A stretch of 64,000 nucleotides of DNA from Alphaproteobacteria bacterium (GCA_006226495.1 SBGU01000005.1:1-64000), one strand, 5' to 3'; counted from the stretch's first letter, positions 28,709-37,245 are shown. Notes: generated by a model not told the origin, from the sequence alone. A program made the numbers and translations.

Positions 28709-29938
28709 TCAGGCGCGCGCGGGCGCGTCGAGGCCATAAGCCGTGTGCAGGGCACGAACCGCCAGTTCGGTATATTCCGCGTCGATGATCACGCTGACCT
28801 TGATCTCGGACGTGGAGATAACCTGGATGTTGATGCCTTTGTCGGCAAGCGTGTCGAACATGGTGCGGGCAACACCGGCATGGCTGCGCATGCCAACGCC
28901 GACCACCGACACCTTCACCACGTCACCGGTATACACCAGGTCGCGGAAGCGCAGGTCTTTCTTGTTGCCTTCCAGTATCTTGACCGCACGGCGCAGGTCA
29001 TCCTCGGGCACCGTGAAGGTCACGTCGGTCGAACGGCCATCTTCGGATGCCGACTGCACGATCATATCGACATTGATGTTTTCGTCCGCCAGCGGGCCGA
29101 ACACATGCGACACCTGGCCCGGACGGTCTTCAAGGCCGACAACGGTAATTTTAGCTTCACCGCGGGAATATGCGATCCCGCTGACGACTTCCTGTTCCAC
29201 GATCTCATCCTCACCAACAACCAGCGTTCCGGGCTTGTCCTCGAAGGAGGACAGAACCTGCGTGCGCACGCCATGTTTCATGGCCAGTGCAACAGAACGC
29301 GTCTGCAATACCTTTGCACCCAGGGACGCCATTTCCAGCATCTCTTCATAGGTGATCTTGTCCAGTTTGCGTGCCTTGGGCACGATCCGCGGGTCGGTGG
29401 TATAGACCCCGTCCACGTCGGTATAAATGTCGCAGCGCTCTGCCTTCAGGGCCGCGGCCAGTGCAACCGCAGACGTATCCGAACCGCCGCGGCCAAGCGT
29501 GGTGATGCGGTTGTCGTCGGCAATACCCTGGAAACCGGCGCACACAGCCACACGACCGCCCTTGAGGCAGGCTTCGAGGGCTGCGGTATCGATATCCTCG
29601 ATCCGGGCGGCACCATGCACATTGTTGGTCTTCATGCCGAACTGCCAGCCCAGGAACGAACGTGCCTGCACGCCCATTTCCTGCAGGCAGATGGCCAGAA
29701 GACCGGCGGTAATCTGTTCGCCCGACGCCACCACGGTATCATATTCGCGGGCATCATGCAGGGGCGCGGCCTTGCGGCAATAGTCGACAAGCTGGTTGGT
29801 TACACCCGCCATTGCGGATACCACCACCACGATCTCGTGACCTTCCTCAACCGCCTTTTTCACGCGCGTCGCCACGTTGCGGATGCGATCGATATCGCCC
29901 ACAGACGTGCCGCCGAACTTTTTCACTATGCGTGCCAT
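28709..29938 (-). CDS. lysC: aspartate kinase
   Basis: Aspartokinase phosphorylates L-aspartate, the first step toward lysine (and diaminopimelate), threonine and methionine. The 409-residue protein has the N-terminal signature VKKFGGTSVGD, the nucleotide region TLGRGGSDTSAVALAAALKAERCDIYTDVDGVYTTDPRIV, and two C-terminal ACT domains (for example VSVVGVGMRSHAGVARTMFDTL) that bind the inhibitory amino acids. Its length is that of the monofunctional, feedback-controlled enzyme. It diverges from ubiG and leads the minus-strand group that includes the nitronate monooxygenase and ptsP. Confidence 0.96.
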   Translation of the reverse strand: MARIVKKFGGTSVGDIDRIRNVATRVKKAVEEGHEIVVVVSAMAGVTNQLVDYCRKAAPLHDAREYDTVVASGEQITAGLLAICLQEMGVQARSFLGWQFGMKTNNVHGAARIEDIDTAALEACLKGGRVAVCAGFQGIADDNRITTLGRGGSDTSAVALAAALKAERCDIYTDVDGVYTTDPRIVPKARKLDKITYEEMLEMASLGAKVLQTRSVALAMKHGVRTQVLSSFEDKPGTLVVGEDEIVEQEVVSGIAYSRGEAKITVVGLEDRPGQVSHVFGPLADENINVDMIVQSASEDGRSTDVTFTVPEDDLRRAVKILEGNKKDLRFRDLVYTGDVVKVSVVGVGMRSHAGVARTMFDTLADKGINIQVISTSEIKVSVIIDAEYTELAVRALHTAYGLDAPARA

Positions 29939-30113
29939 ATAAACATCCTGGCCGTTTTAGGTTTCCGGTCTGTCAAAGTGACGCAAGGCCTTGCCCATAT
30001 GGCCAAGCCTGCGTATTGAAGGACAGCGCGATACTGTTTACTGGGTGCCCCGCCCGCACGCAAGGGCCGAGAGGGGCAATTCATGCGCAAAAAGTTTGCG
30101 TCGGACAAAAGAA

Positions 30114-30872
30114 ATGCTGAACGAAACCACTGGCACAGCCACCGGAACCACTGTTGATGAGAATGAAGTGGCGTTTTTCGCCCGCATTGCCGACAGTTGG
30201 TGGGACCCCTATGGCCCGTTCAAGCCGCTGCACCTGTTGAACCCGACCCGGCTTCAGTATATCCGCGAGCAGGCGGTGGCGCACTTCGGCCTGGACGGCA
30301 CGAGCCTGAAACCGCTGGCGGGCCTCAGGCTTCTGGATATCGGCTGCGGCGGCGGCCTGATTTCCGAACCCATGGCGCGCCTGGGTGCCACCGTGGTCAG
30401 CGTCGATGCGTCCGAGAAGAATATCCGCGTTGCGTCCCTGCATGCCGAACAGTCCGGCCTTGATATCGATTTCCGCAATACGACCGCCGAAGCGCTCGCC
30501 GAAGCCGGCGAAAAATTCGACCTGATCATCAATATGGAAGTGGTCGAACATGTGGCGGATGTGGAAGCCTATCTGGCAGCCTGCCGCGCGCTCACCAAAG
30601 AGGACGGCCTGATGCTGATGAGCACGATCAACCGCACCGCCAAGGCCTTCCTGTTCGCCATCGTCGGCGCCGAATATGTGCTTCGCTGGCTGCCCAAGGG
30701 CGCGCACGACTGGAACAAGTTCCTGAAACCGGCCGAACTGGCGAAAGCCCTGAAAAAAGCCGGCTATGATGCGGGCGCACCCACTGGCTTTGTCTTCAAC
30801 CCGATCAGCCAGAAATGGCGCCTGTCGGAAACGGACACGGACGTGAATTACGCCATGGCCGCCAAGGCCTAG
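30114..30872 (+). CDS. ubiG: ubiquinone biosynthesis O-methyltransferase
   Basis: UbiG makes both O-methylations in ubiquinone synthesis with S-adenosylmethionine. The 252-residue protein has the usual opening (FARIADSWWDPYGPFKPLHLLNPTRLQYI), the SAM motif LLDIGCGGGLISEPMARLGATVVSVD, and the family segments INMEVVEHV, LMLMSTINRTAKAF and GAHDWNKFLKPAEL. The start at 30114 matches family length; no strong binding site precedes it (ACAAAAGAA only). It is transcribed away from lysC. Its stop codon overlaps that of the convergent CPBP protease gene in the sequence CTAG. Confidence 0.96.
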   Translation: MLNETTGTATGTTVDENEVAFFARIADSWWDPYGPFKPLHLLNPTRLQYIREQAVAHFGLDGTSLKPLAGLRLLDIGCGGGLISEPMARLGATVVSVDASEKNIRVASLHAEQSGLDIDFRNTTAEALAEAGEKFDLIINMEVVEHVADVEAYLAACRALTKEDGLMLMSTINRTAKAFLFAIVGAEYVLRWLPKGAHDWNKFLKPAELAKALKKAGYDAGAPTGFVFNPISQKWRLSETDTDVNYAMAAKA

Positions 30873-31786
30873 TCGTCCGTCAGAGGCTTGGCGCGCCGGC
30901 GCTGCGCCACCGCCATCCAGACACAGGCAACGACCAGCACCAGGGTTGTCACAACGCTGTTTTCCGGCCCCATTGCCCCGCCGGTCAACCAATCGGGCGC
31001 GCCATCGGCGCCGCTGAGGTCAACCACAAGGGGCGTGATTTCCACAGCCACACCCGTTGTCGGCAACCCGTACCAGGTGATGAACAACCAGTTCCATGCG
31101 GCGTGCCAGCCGCATGCACCCCAGATGGTGCGCTGCCGCACGACCAGGAGGCTCAGGAAAATCGCAAAGCTCATGGTCATGGCAAAAAAGATCGCGCCAT
31201 CAGGCCAGGTCAGGCTGTCGTTGTCCACATGCATGAGCGTGAAAAGAGAGGCGTTGGCCAGGATGCCGGGCCACAGACCGAACCGGGCGGCAACCCGTTC
31301 GAACATCCAGCCCCGGAACAGGATTTCCTCGACGCCGGACTGTATGCAAAACGCGAGCATCAGCAGGATGATCGGCCCAAAACTGGCATCCAGCAGGCGA
31401 TGCCCCGCCACCGGGTTATAGCCGCCGACCGCCCACACCCCAAGTACCGAAACTGTACCCATCAGAAGCCCGACAAAATATCCGGTGCCGCCATGGCGCC
31501 AAGCCCGGCCACCGAAAATCATGCCAACGCTTTCGAGCCCGCGCCCCTCGAAATACCGCACCCATAAAAGGACCGCCGCAAGGCCACCCGCAAAAGTTAC
31601 GCCCAGAAAATAAAGAAGGTGCGGATAGACATCGAGATTCTGTTTGGTGATGAGCCCACCCCAAAGGGCGGGTAACACGGTCAACAACTGACCGGCGGTC
31701 AGCAGCACATAAAGCAGCACCGGCAAGGCCAGCAGCCATGTGCGCCGCTTGCCGGCGCCGACCGTCCCGAAGATATTTTCCTGCAT
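30869..31786 (-). CDS. CPBP family intramembrane metalloprotease
   Basis: The protein of about 305 residues has seven or eight hydrophobic segments and the three CPBP (CAAX-protease and bacteriocin-processing) motifs: EEILFRGW with the paired glutamates and arginine, FTLMH, and HAAWN. These residues form the membrane-buried active site of Rce1-like glutamate/zinc proteases. Substrates of bacterial members are mostly unknown; some give bacteriocin immunity. The start at 31786 lies after a GGTGGAG about 10 bases upstream; further upstream starts in the same frame are less likely. It diverges from an AraC-family regulator gene 145 bases away, which could control it. Confidence 0.85.
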   Translation of the reverse strand: MQENIFGTVGAGKRRTWLLALPVLLYVLLTAGQLLTVLPALWGGLITKQNLDVYPHLLYFLGVTFAGGLAAVLLWVRYFEGRGLESVGMIFGGRAWRHGGTGYFVGLLMGTVSVLGVWAVGGYNPVAGHRLLDASFGPIILLMLAFCIQSGVEEILFRGWMFERVAARFGLWPGILANASLFTLMHVDNDSLTWPDGAIFFAMTMSFAIFLSLLVVRQRTIWGACGWHAAWNWLFITWYGLPTTGVAVEITPLVVDLSGADGAPDWLTGGAMGPENSVVTTLVLVVACVWMAVAQRRRAKPLTDD

Positions 31787-31931
31787 GTTTTCGTGTCTCC
31801 ACCGCGTGGCCCGGCCTTTCCGGATTCCGGTTGGCCGAACGTCGCACATCTTCTCAAGGGCATATATCAGGATATTGCGGTTTTGCATGCGAGCGCTTAG
31901 CGTCAGCCAGAGAGGGCGGAGAACAGGTATC

Positions 31932-32801
31932 GTGAACAGGCACAGCGGCAAGATTGACAGCACGATCCTGTTGTCCGCCAACGCGACACTTGGGGAACGG
32001 AATGACCTGTTCAGCGACGTTGCCACGGCGCGCTGGGCCATCGGACGCAACAGCGTGGTGTATGAAAAAACCGACAGCCACACCCTGAGCCTGTATCTGA
32101 ACGGGGGTGAAACAAGCTGCCGGGCTGATCGCGCCGGGCACTATGGTGGTACCGGCAAGCTGTGCCTGATGCCACAGGGACACCGGTCGGACTGGCGCAT
32201 CGGTGGCGCCATCGATTTTGCCCATGTCTATTTCACCGACAAGCTGCTGAAACAGCATGCGGTGTTGCACAGGGACTGCGATGCCCGCCTCGTTGAACTG
32301 ATCGACGCCGTCTATTCGGACGATGCCATTCTGCGCCGCAGAATGCTGGATTTCAGCGCTGCCTATGCAGCGGGCACAGACGGGGTGATCCTGGCGGAAC
32401 AATGTCTTGCCGGCCTTCTGGACCATCTGGTGGCCCACTATAATGCGTTTCGGCTTCGCGCCCGCCCCTTGTCCGGCGGATTGTCGCCCAGGCATCGCCA
32501 TCTGGTGCTGGCAGCAATCGAGGCCGACTTGGCGGAAAAACTGACAATTGCTCGGCTGGCAGAGCTTGTCGGTCTCAGCCCCTATCATTTTGCGCGCATG
32601 TTCAAGATCAGCTTCGGCACGGGGCCGGCGCAGTTCATTCTGCGCATGCGGCTTGAGCGCGTTAAGCGCCTGCTGGCAACGAACCTTTCACTGGCCGATG
32701 TCGGCGCGGCGGCCGGATTTTCACAGCAGAGCCACATGACCACCCATTTCAGCAAACTTACAGGGCTGACCCCGGCGCGCTATCGCCGCGCCCTGGCCTG
32801 A
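31932..32801 (+). CDS. AraC family transcriptional regulator
   Basis: The C-terminal 100 residues form the double helix-turn-helix DNA-binding domain of the AraC/XylS family: LTIARLAELVGLSPYHFARMFK with GTGPAQFILRMRLERVKRLL, then LADVGAAAGFSQQSHMTTHFSKLTGLTPARYRR. The N-terminal region of about 180 residues is a probable cupin-like sensor, with the opening ILLSANATLGERNDLF and the typical segment LCLMPQGHRSDWRI; its ligand is unknown. I chose the GTG at 31932; an ATG at 31887 is possible. It is divergent from the CPBP protease gene, the most likely target other than itself. Confidence 0.82.
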   Translation: MNRHSGKIDSTILLSANATLGERNDLFSDVATARWAIGRNSVVYEKTDSHTLSLYLNGGETSCRADRAGHYGGTGKLCLMPQGHRSDWRIGGAIDFAHVYFTDKLLKQHAVLHRDCDARLVELIDAVYSDDAILRRRMLDFSAAYAAGTDGVILAEQCLAGLLDHLVAHYNAFRLRARPLSGGLSPRHRHLVLAAIEADLAEKLTIARLAELVGLSPYHFARMFKISFGTGPAQFILRMRLERVKRLLATNLSLADVGAAAGFSQQSHMTTHFSKLTGLTPARYRRALA

Positions 32802-32826
32802 GGTTCGGGACATAGAGGAAAAGAAA

Positions 32827-33294
32827 TCAGGCGTTGGTGCGGCGGGCAATCGGCAGCGGCAGCACGTCGATACCTTCTTCCATCAGGGCCCGGGTTTCTT
32901 CCGATGTGGTTTCGCCGTAAATGCCGCGTTCTTCGGTTTCGCCATAATGGATCTTGCGGGCTTCATCGGCAAAACGGTTGCCGACATAGTCGCAGTTTTC
33001 TTCCACATGGGCGCGCATGCGTTCCATGATCGCCTGAACTTCGCCGGCCATTTCGGCCAGGCGCGCATCGCCGGTGCTGTGCATCACACTTTTCGGTGTG
33101 TCACGGCGGGGTTCGGGTTTGGTATTGCCTTTAGCGGCCACATTGGGCGCCATCGGCGCCTTTGAAATTTCGATCGAGCCACAATAGGGGCATTCGACCG
33201 CACCCGAGACACATTGTTCCTCGTAGGCGGCGGAGGACCGGAACCAGGCTTCAAAGCGGTGGTCGTGCGGGCATTTCAGGTCGAAAACAATCAT
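32827..33294 (-). CDS. DUF1178 family protein
   Basis: The 155-residue protein starts MIVFDLKCPHDHRFEAWFRSS and has the Cys pairs typical of this alphaproteobacterial and betaproteobacterial family (KCPHDH and ECPYCGS), likely a zinc ribbon. The C-terminal half (AEMAGEVQAIMERMRAHVEENCDYVGNRFADEARKIHYGE) is strongly conserved in relatives. The molecular function is unknown. Its ATG overlaps the stop of the nitrilase gene as ATGA, so the grxC, nitrilase and DUF1178 genes form one translationally coupled operon. Confidence 0.88.
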   Translation of the reverse strand: MIVFDLKCPHDHRFEAWFRSSAAYEEQCVSGAVECPYCGSIEISKAPMAPNVAAKGNTKPEPRRDTPKSVMHSTGDARLAEMAGEVQAIMERMRAHVEENCDYVGNRFADEARKIHYGETEERGIYGETTSEETRALMEEGIDVLPLPIARRTNA

Positions 33295-34121
33295 GACAGT
33301 TTCAGGCTTGTGGTTTCAAAGGGACGGCCATGTCCAAGGGACGGTATGGTTTGCCGTGCTTTGGCGACAAGGTCAAGGTCGATGTCCAGCATCATAACAC
33401 CACCGGCCTCGCCACCGTCAGCAATAATTTCGCCCCAGGGGCTGACCGCAAGGCTGTGGCCATAGGTCCGGCGCCCCGTGGCATGCAAACCGCCCTGCGC
33501 CGCTGCCAGCACAAACGACCCGGTCTCAATAGCGCGGGCGCGCAACAGCGCATGCCAGTGGGCTTCGCCCGTCGGTTTGGTGAAGGCGGCTGGTACCAGC
33601 AGGATATTGGCCCCTGCCATGGCAAGGCTGCGATACAGATACGGGAACCGAAGGTCGTAACAGATACTGAGGCCAAGGGTGCCGAACGGGGTTTCCACGG
33701 TCACGGCCTTCTCACCCGCATTATAAAGCGCGGATTCCCGGTAGGCTTCGCCGTTGCCGAGGTCGACATCGAACAGATGTATCTTGTCGTAGCGTGCCTT
33801 GATGGCGCCATCCGGCCCGATGACAAACGCCCGGTTCGCCAAGCGGCCTTCAGCGACCTTGGTGATCAGGGACCCGATATGCAGCCAGATGCCCAGCTCT
33901 GCCGCCAACGCACAGAAGGCCTTCAGGCCCGGATCGTCGCCTTCAAAGAAGGTGTTCTCCAGCACACGCTGGCGGTTCATTTCCATCAGGTGCGTGGTCT
34001 CGGGGGTGCTGATGAAGGTCGCGCCCTGTGCCGCCGTATCGCGCACCAGTGCATCCACGGCGGCAATATTGTCCGCCATGACATTACTGCTGGTGAGCCC
34101 GATGAGCGCGGCACGAACCAT
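33291..34121 (-). CDS. carbon-nitrogen hydrolase (nitrilase superfamily, Nit/omega-amidase-like)
   Basis: The 276-residue protein has the Glu-Lys-Cys triad of the nitrilase superfamily: Glu in ISTPETTH, Lys in RYDKIHLFDVDL and Cys in LSICYDLRFPYLYR. The Nit1/Nit2-like motif order and length suggest an amidase that acts on small amides, for example deaminated glutathione or alpha-ketoglutaramate; the neighbouring glutaredoxin gene makes the glutathione repair role attractive but not proven. The ATG at 34121 lies 4 bases after grxC. The frame continues to 34190 inside grxC, but that N-terminus is not family-like. Confidence 0.9.
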   Translation of the reverse strand: MVRAALIGLTSSNVMADNIAAVDALVRDTAAQGATFISTPETTHLMEMNRQRVLENTFFEGDDPGLKAFCALAAELGIWLHIGSLITKVAEGRLANRAFVIGPDGAIKARYDKIHLFDVDLGNGEAYRESALYNAGEKAVTVETPFGTLGLSICYDLRFPYLYRSLAMAGANILLVPAAFTKPTGEAHWHALLRARAIETGSFVLAAAQGGLHATGRRTYGHSLAVSPWGEIIADGGEAGGVMMLDIDLDLVAKARQTIPSLGHGRPFETTSLKLS

Positions 34122-34125
34122 GGGA

Positions 34126-34380
34126 TCAGCGCGCCAGCAAGGGCGCCAGGCCGCCCCGGGCATCCAGCGCATAAAGATCGTCGCAACCACCGATATGCTG
34201 GTCGCCGATCCAGATTTGCGGCACGGTGTTGCGGCCGGCTTTTTCGCGCATTTCGGCGCGTGCTTTCGGGTTCATATCGACCAGGATTTCACGGAAGGCG
34301 GCGCCACGCTGTTTCAACAGCGCCTTGGCGCGGAAACAGTAGGGGCACATGTTCGAACTATAAATCACTACGTCAGCCAC
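34126..34380 (-). CDS. grxC: glutaredoxin 3
   Basis: This glutathione-dependent thiol-disulfide oxidoreductase has the dithiol active site CPYC, the cis-proline motif NTVPQIWIG and the glutathione-binding segment GGCDDLYALD. I prefer the GTG at 34380 because AAAAAGGAG stands 7 bases upstream and the product then starts MADVVIYSS, as in relatives. An upstream GTG at 34396-34398 would give 90 residues by translating across that binding site. It can reduce ribonucleotide reductase among other targets. It is first in the coupled group with the nitrilase and DUF1178 genes. Confidence 0.93.
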   Translation of the reverse strand: MADVVIYSSNMCPYCFRAKALLKQRGAAFREILVDMNPKARAEMREKAGRNTVPQIWIGDQHIGGCDDLYALDARGGLAPLLAR

Positions 34381-34461
34381 GGCTGGCTCCTTTTTCACAC
34401 AGCTTCCCTATGTAAGGCAGGGGCCCCAAAAAGAAAAGGGCCGCCCGGGGCATGGCAGGCA

Positions 34462-35220
34462 TCACTGGAACGGTTGGCTGACCCGCGCGAACGCCAGCAC
34501 ACCAACCGATCGTGCGCCCGCGCGTTTGAGAATGCGGGCACAGGCGCCGGCCGTGGCGCCCGTGGTTAATACGTCATCCACCAACACAATGGATTTGCCG
34601 GCAATGGCCGCCTTGCCCGCGTCGGTGACAGCAAAAGCCCCGGCCACGTTGGTCGCGCGCGCCTTGCGGCTGAGCGGCCCCTGGCTGGGCGTGGCTTTCC
34701 GGCGCACCAGGCTGAAGGCATCGTGCGGCACGCCGGACAGGCGCCCGATTTCTGCCGCAAGCAATTGCGATTGGTTGAAGCGCCGCCGGAACAGCCGGCG
34801 CGGATGCAGGGGCACGGGCATCAAGAGGTCCAGCGTGCCGGCAAACTCGTGCAGGCGCGACGCCATCATGCGCGCGAGTACGGGTACCGCTGCGCCTTCG
34901 CCGCCATGTTTCAGGGTCAGGACCAGCCGCTTGCCCAGTTCGTCATACTGCACGGCGGCACGCGCCCAATCGAAATCGGGTGGGTTCGCAAGGCAGGCAC
35001 CACAGCGCATGCCATCGCCTTCCATGTCGCCGCCATATTCGAAGGGCATGCCGCAGCCAATGCAGAAGGGTGCGGCAATGGGCTTCAGGCCGCCCCAGCA
35101 GGGCGCACACAGGTGGCCATGTTCCAGGATGCGCGTACCGCAAACGGCACAGCGCGGCGGCAGCAGAAAATCGACCGCCGCCCGCGAATAGCCCGCCATC
35201 ATGGTGCGCACACTGTCCAT
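34462..35220 (-). CDS. ComF family protein (phosphoribosyltransferase-like)
   Basis: The 252-residue protein has the ComF layout: an N-terminal zinc-finger region with Cys pairs (CAVCGTR, CAPC, CIGCGMPF, CGACLA) and a C-terminal phosphoribosyltransferase fold with the PRPP motif IVLVDDVLTTGATAGACARIL. ComF proteins assist single-strand DNA uptake during transformation in competent bacteria, and are also widespread where competence is not shown. It lies 81 bases before grxC on the same strand and is divergent from the methyltransferase gene, an arrangement common in Alphaproteobacteria. Confidence 0.92.
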   Translation of the reverse strand: MDSVRTMMAGYSRAAVDFLLPPRCAVCGTRILEHGHLCAPCWGGLKPIAAPFCIGCGMPFEYGGDMEGDGMRCGACLANPPDFDWARAAVQYDELGKRLVLTLKHGGEGAAVPVLARMMASRLHEFAGTLDLLMPVPLHPRRLFRRRFNQSQLLAAEIGRLSGVPHDAFSLVRRKATPSQGPLSRKARATNVAGAFAVTDAGKAAIAGKSIVLVDDVLTTGATAGACARILKRAGARSVGVLAFARVSQPFQ

Positions 35221-35301
35221 ACCCGAAGGCTATCAGCGCACGGGGCCTGGGGCCAGCCGAAAGCGGTTGCCGCCCGCCCGCCCCTCCTGTATTGAGGCGG
35301 C

Positions 35302-36132
35302 ATGAACGACGCACAAAACCCGATGATCCTGTTTGACGCTGGCCAGCGCCTGCGCGCGGCGGCGCGTGGCCGTGCCATGGGCACGGACGGTGATTTCCTT
35401 CGCGCCGAAGTGGCCGCCCGGCTTGAAGACAGGCTTCTGGACATCAACCGGCGTTTCGAAGCGGTGGCGGACCTTGGTGGCAATTTCCTGCCGCATGTCG
35501 GCATGCCCGGCCAGCCAGTTGCCGTACAGGAACCCGCCCTCGCGCTGGACGCCGGGTCCTGCGACTTGGTCATTTCGAACCTGTGCCTGCACTGGGTGAA
35601 CGACCTGCCCGGTATCTTGGTGCAGGCCAACCAGGCGCTCCGTCCCGACGGCCTGTTCCTGGGGGCGCTGTTTGGCGGCGAAACCCTGCATGAGCTTCGG
35701 CATTGCCTGCTGGCCGCCGAGGCCGACATCACCGGGGGCGCCGCCCAGCGCATCAGCCCCTTTGCCGATGTGCGCGACCTTGGCAGCCTGCTGCAGCGGG
35801 CCGGTTTTGCCCTGCCGGTCGCCGACATGGACACCATCACCGTATCCTACGAACATCCACTGAAGCTTATGCAGGACCTGCGCGCGATGGGCGAGACGAA
35901 CGCACTGACGGACCGCAGCCGCAATTTCCTGCGCCGCGATGTGCTGATGCGCGCCTGCGAAATTTACATGGAACGCCACGCCGGGCCCGATGGCCGGGTC
36001 GGCGCCACCTTCCAGGTCCTGTATATGACCGGCTGGCACCCGCACGAAAGCCAGCAGAAACCGGCCAAGCGCGGCAGCGGGCAGGTCAATCTGGCTGATG
36101 CCCTGAAGGCCGCGGTGGGCAAGGACCAGTAG
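35302..36132 (+). CDS. BioC/NDUFAF5-like methyltransferase domain protein
   Basis: The 276-residue protein matches the alphaproteobacterial family usually found beside comF and related to mitochondrial NDUFAF5. It has ILFDAGQRLRAAARG at the start, then SCDLVISNLCLHWVNDLPGILVQANQALRPDGLFLGALFGGETLHELR, SPFADVRDLGSLLQRAGFALPVADMDTITVSY and the hallmark GWHPHESQQKPAKRGS near the end. The SAM-binding glycine loop, normally LDLGxxxG, is reduced to VADLGGNFLPHVG, and the next segment seems about 15-20 residues short. Methyltransferase activity is therefore uncertain; NDUFAF5 itself hydroxylates an arginine. Its 3' end overlaps the convergent nucleotidyltransferase-like gene by 47 bases. Confidence 0.82.
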   Translation: MNDAQNPMILFDAGQRLRAAARGRAMGTDGDFLRAEVAARLEDRLLDINRRFEAVADLGGNFLPHVGMPGQPVAVQEPALALDAGSCDLVISNLCLHWVNDLPGILVQANQALRPDGLFLGALFGGETLHELRHCLLAAEADITGGAAQRISPFADVRDLGSLLQRAGFALPVADMDTITVSYEHPLKLMQDLRAMGETNALTDRSRNFLRRDVLMRACEIYMERHAGPDGRVGATFQVLYMTGWHPHESQQKPAKRGSGQVNLADALKAAVGKDQ

Positions 36133-36682
36133 CGGCTACAACACTCAGGCGTGGCCAGCGCTTAAGCCATTCCTTTTCGGAAACACGTTTGTCGAAAATA
36201 CCCCGGTCCCGCTTGAGGATCGCCGGCGTCGGGCGCAAGATATGCCCAAACAGATCATCAAGACCAAATGGCGCGACGACACCCAGGCTTCCGTCTGGAC
36301 GCAGGCACACGGCCACCGCTGTTGCAGTTTCTGGCCAGTGCGCCATGGCGGCGGCAATATCGCGGTAGGGCGGATCACCCGCCGGCACATGCATGCGGGC
36401 CTGGTTGCGCACCTGCCACATGGGGCCGGGCATCCGGGCCGAAAGCAGCGCTTCCCAGGCCACATCGGCCTGCGGGTCAGGCGCTGCGGCGTCATGATAA
36501 ATGACATCAATATCGCTGTCGGCTGCGTCGGGGGCGGGATCATAAAAGCTGTCCCACACCCGGTTGCGCACAAAGCCGGCAGCCACATGGGCGCCTGCGG
36601 GGCCATGGTCACGCACGGTTTTCAGGATGTCGACGGCATGCGGGTCCGCGAGGATGAGGGAGATGAGCGCGCTCGCGCTCAA
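36086..36682 (-). CDS. nucleotidyltransferase-like family protein (PF06042 type)
   Basis: The protein of about 198 residues resembles the bacterial family once called DUF925: AAGFVRNRVWDSFYDP near the N-terminus, the acidic motif DSDIDVIYHD in place of the polymerase-beta GS...DxD motif, then WQVRNQARMHVPAGDPPYRDIAAAMAHWPETATAVAV and DDLFGHILRPTP. Its reaction is unknown. I chose a TTG start at 36682 because it overlaps the mutT stop as TTGA and gives the usual family length; no ATG or GTG lies nearby in frame. It is probably translationally coupled to mutT. Its 3' end overlaps the methyltransferase gene on the other strand. Confidence 0.78.
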   Translation of the reverse strand: MSASALISLILADPHAVDILKTVRDHGPAGAHVAAGFVRNRVWDSFYDPAPDAADSDIDVIYHDAAAPDPQADVAWEALLSARMPGPMWQVRNQARMHVPAGDPPYRDIAAAMAHWPETATAVAVCLRPDGSLGVVAPFGLDDLFGHILRPTPAILKRDRGIFDKRVSEKEWLKRWPRLSVVAATGPCPPRPSGHQPD

Positions 36683-37119
36683 AAGAAGTCCCGCAGCATG
36701 GCGACCAGCGGAATGTCCGCCGGCGGCATCGGATAGTCGCCCAGATCGCGAATCTTGACCCACTTGGTGCGCTGGCCTTCCATGCCCTGCACCAGGCCTT
36801 CCCACTTGCGGCACAGAAACAGGGGCATCAGCAGGTGAAATTTTTCATAGGAGTGCGAGGCGAAGGCAAAAGGCGCCAGGCAGGCGGCAGAAACGTCGAT
36901 GCCCAGCTCTTCCTTGCATTCGCGGATCAGCGCGGCTTCGGGCAGTTCGCCCTCCTCGACCTTGCCGCCCGGGAATTCCCACATGCCGGCCATGGACTTG
37001 CCCTCAGGGCGTTCGGCAATCAGCACACGGCCGTCCATGTCAATCAGGGCAATGGCGGCCACCAGCACAACAGGCAGGCCGGCATCAAGTTTCACATTGG
37101 GTTCAGGGCAATCGGTCAT
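36679..37119 (-). CDS. mutT: 8-oxo-dGTP diphosphatase MutT (Nudix hydrolase)
   Basis: The 146-residue protein has the Nudix box GGKVEEGELPEAALIRECKEELGI, which binds magnesium and hydrolyses nucleoside triphosphates, and the MutT-like preceding segment MAGMWEFPGG. It removes oxidised dGTP from the pool to prevent A-to-C mutations. The ATG at 37119 is preferred; the frame can be opened at a TTG at 37155, but no relative needs that. It is followed by the overlapping nucleotidyltransferase-like gene. A close neighbour in many Alphaproteobacteria is argJ, here about 800 bases away with two small genes between. Confidence 0.9.
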   Translation of the reverse strand: MTDCPEPNVKLDAGLPVVLVAAIALIDMDGRVLIAERPEGKSMAGMWEFPGGKVEEGELPEAALIRECKEELGIDVSAACLAPFAFASHSYEKFHLLMPLFLCRKWEGLVQGMEGQRTKWVKIRDLGDYPMPPADIPLVAMLRDFF

Positions 37120-37158
37120 GGCGACAGGCCTAGCTGCAAGTTTAGTCAAATTCAAGCT

Positions 37159-37173
37159 TTAACAGATTGTTCA
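37159..37173. promoter_or_regulatory. CtrA-like half-degenerate box TTAA-N7-TTCA
   Basis: TTAACAGATTGTTCA matches seven of the eight fixed bases of the CtrA consensus and lies about 75-87 bases before the Flp pilin start. CtrA is known to control pilin genes in Caulobacter; here it is an inference. Confidence 0.35.
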
Positions 37174-37245
37174 GCTTTGGCGCACAGGCTTTGTATCGCG
37201 GACCAGCGCCCGACCTGAACGACAGGTGGACGGGCGGAAAGGGGC

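Noticed and set aside
30869-31786. Bacteriocin immunity or processing cluster around the CPBP protease
   Set aside because: No bacteriocin precursor, ABC exporter or other cluster gene lies near; only an AraC regulator is adjacent.
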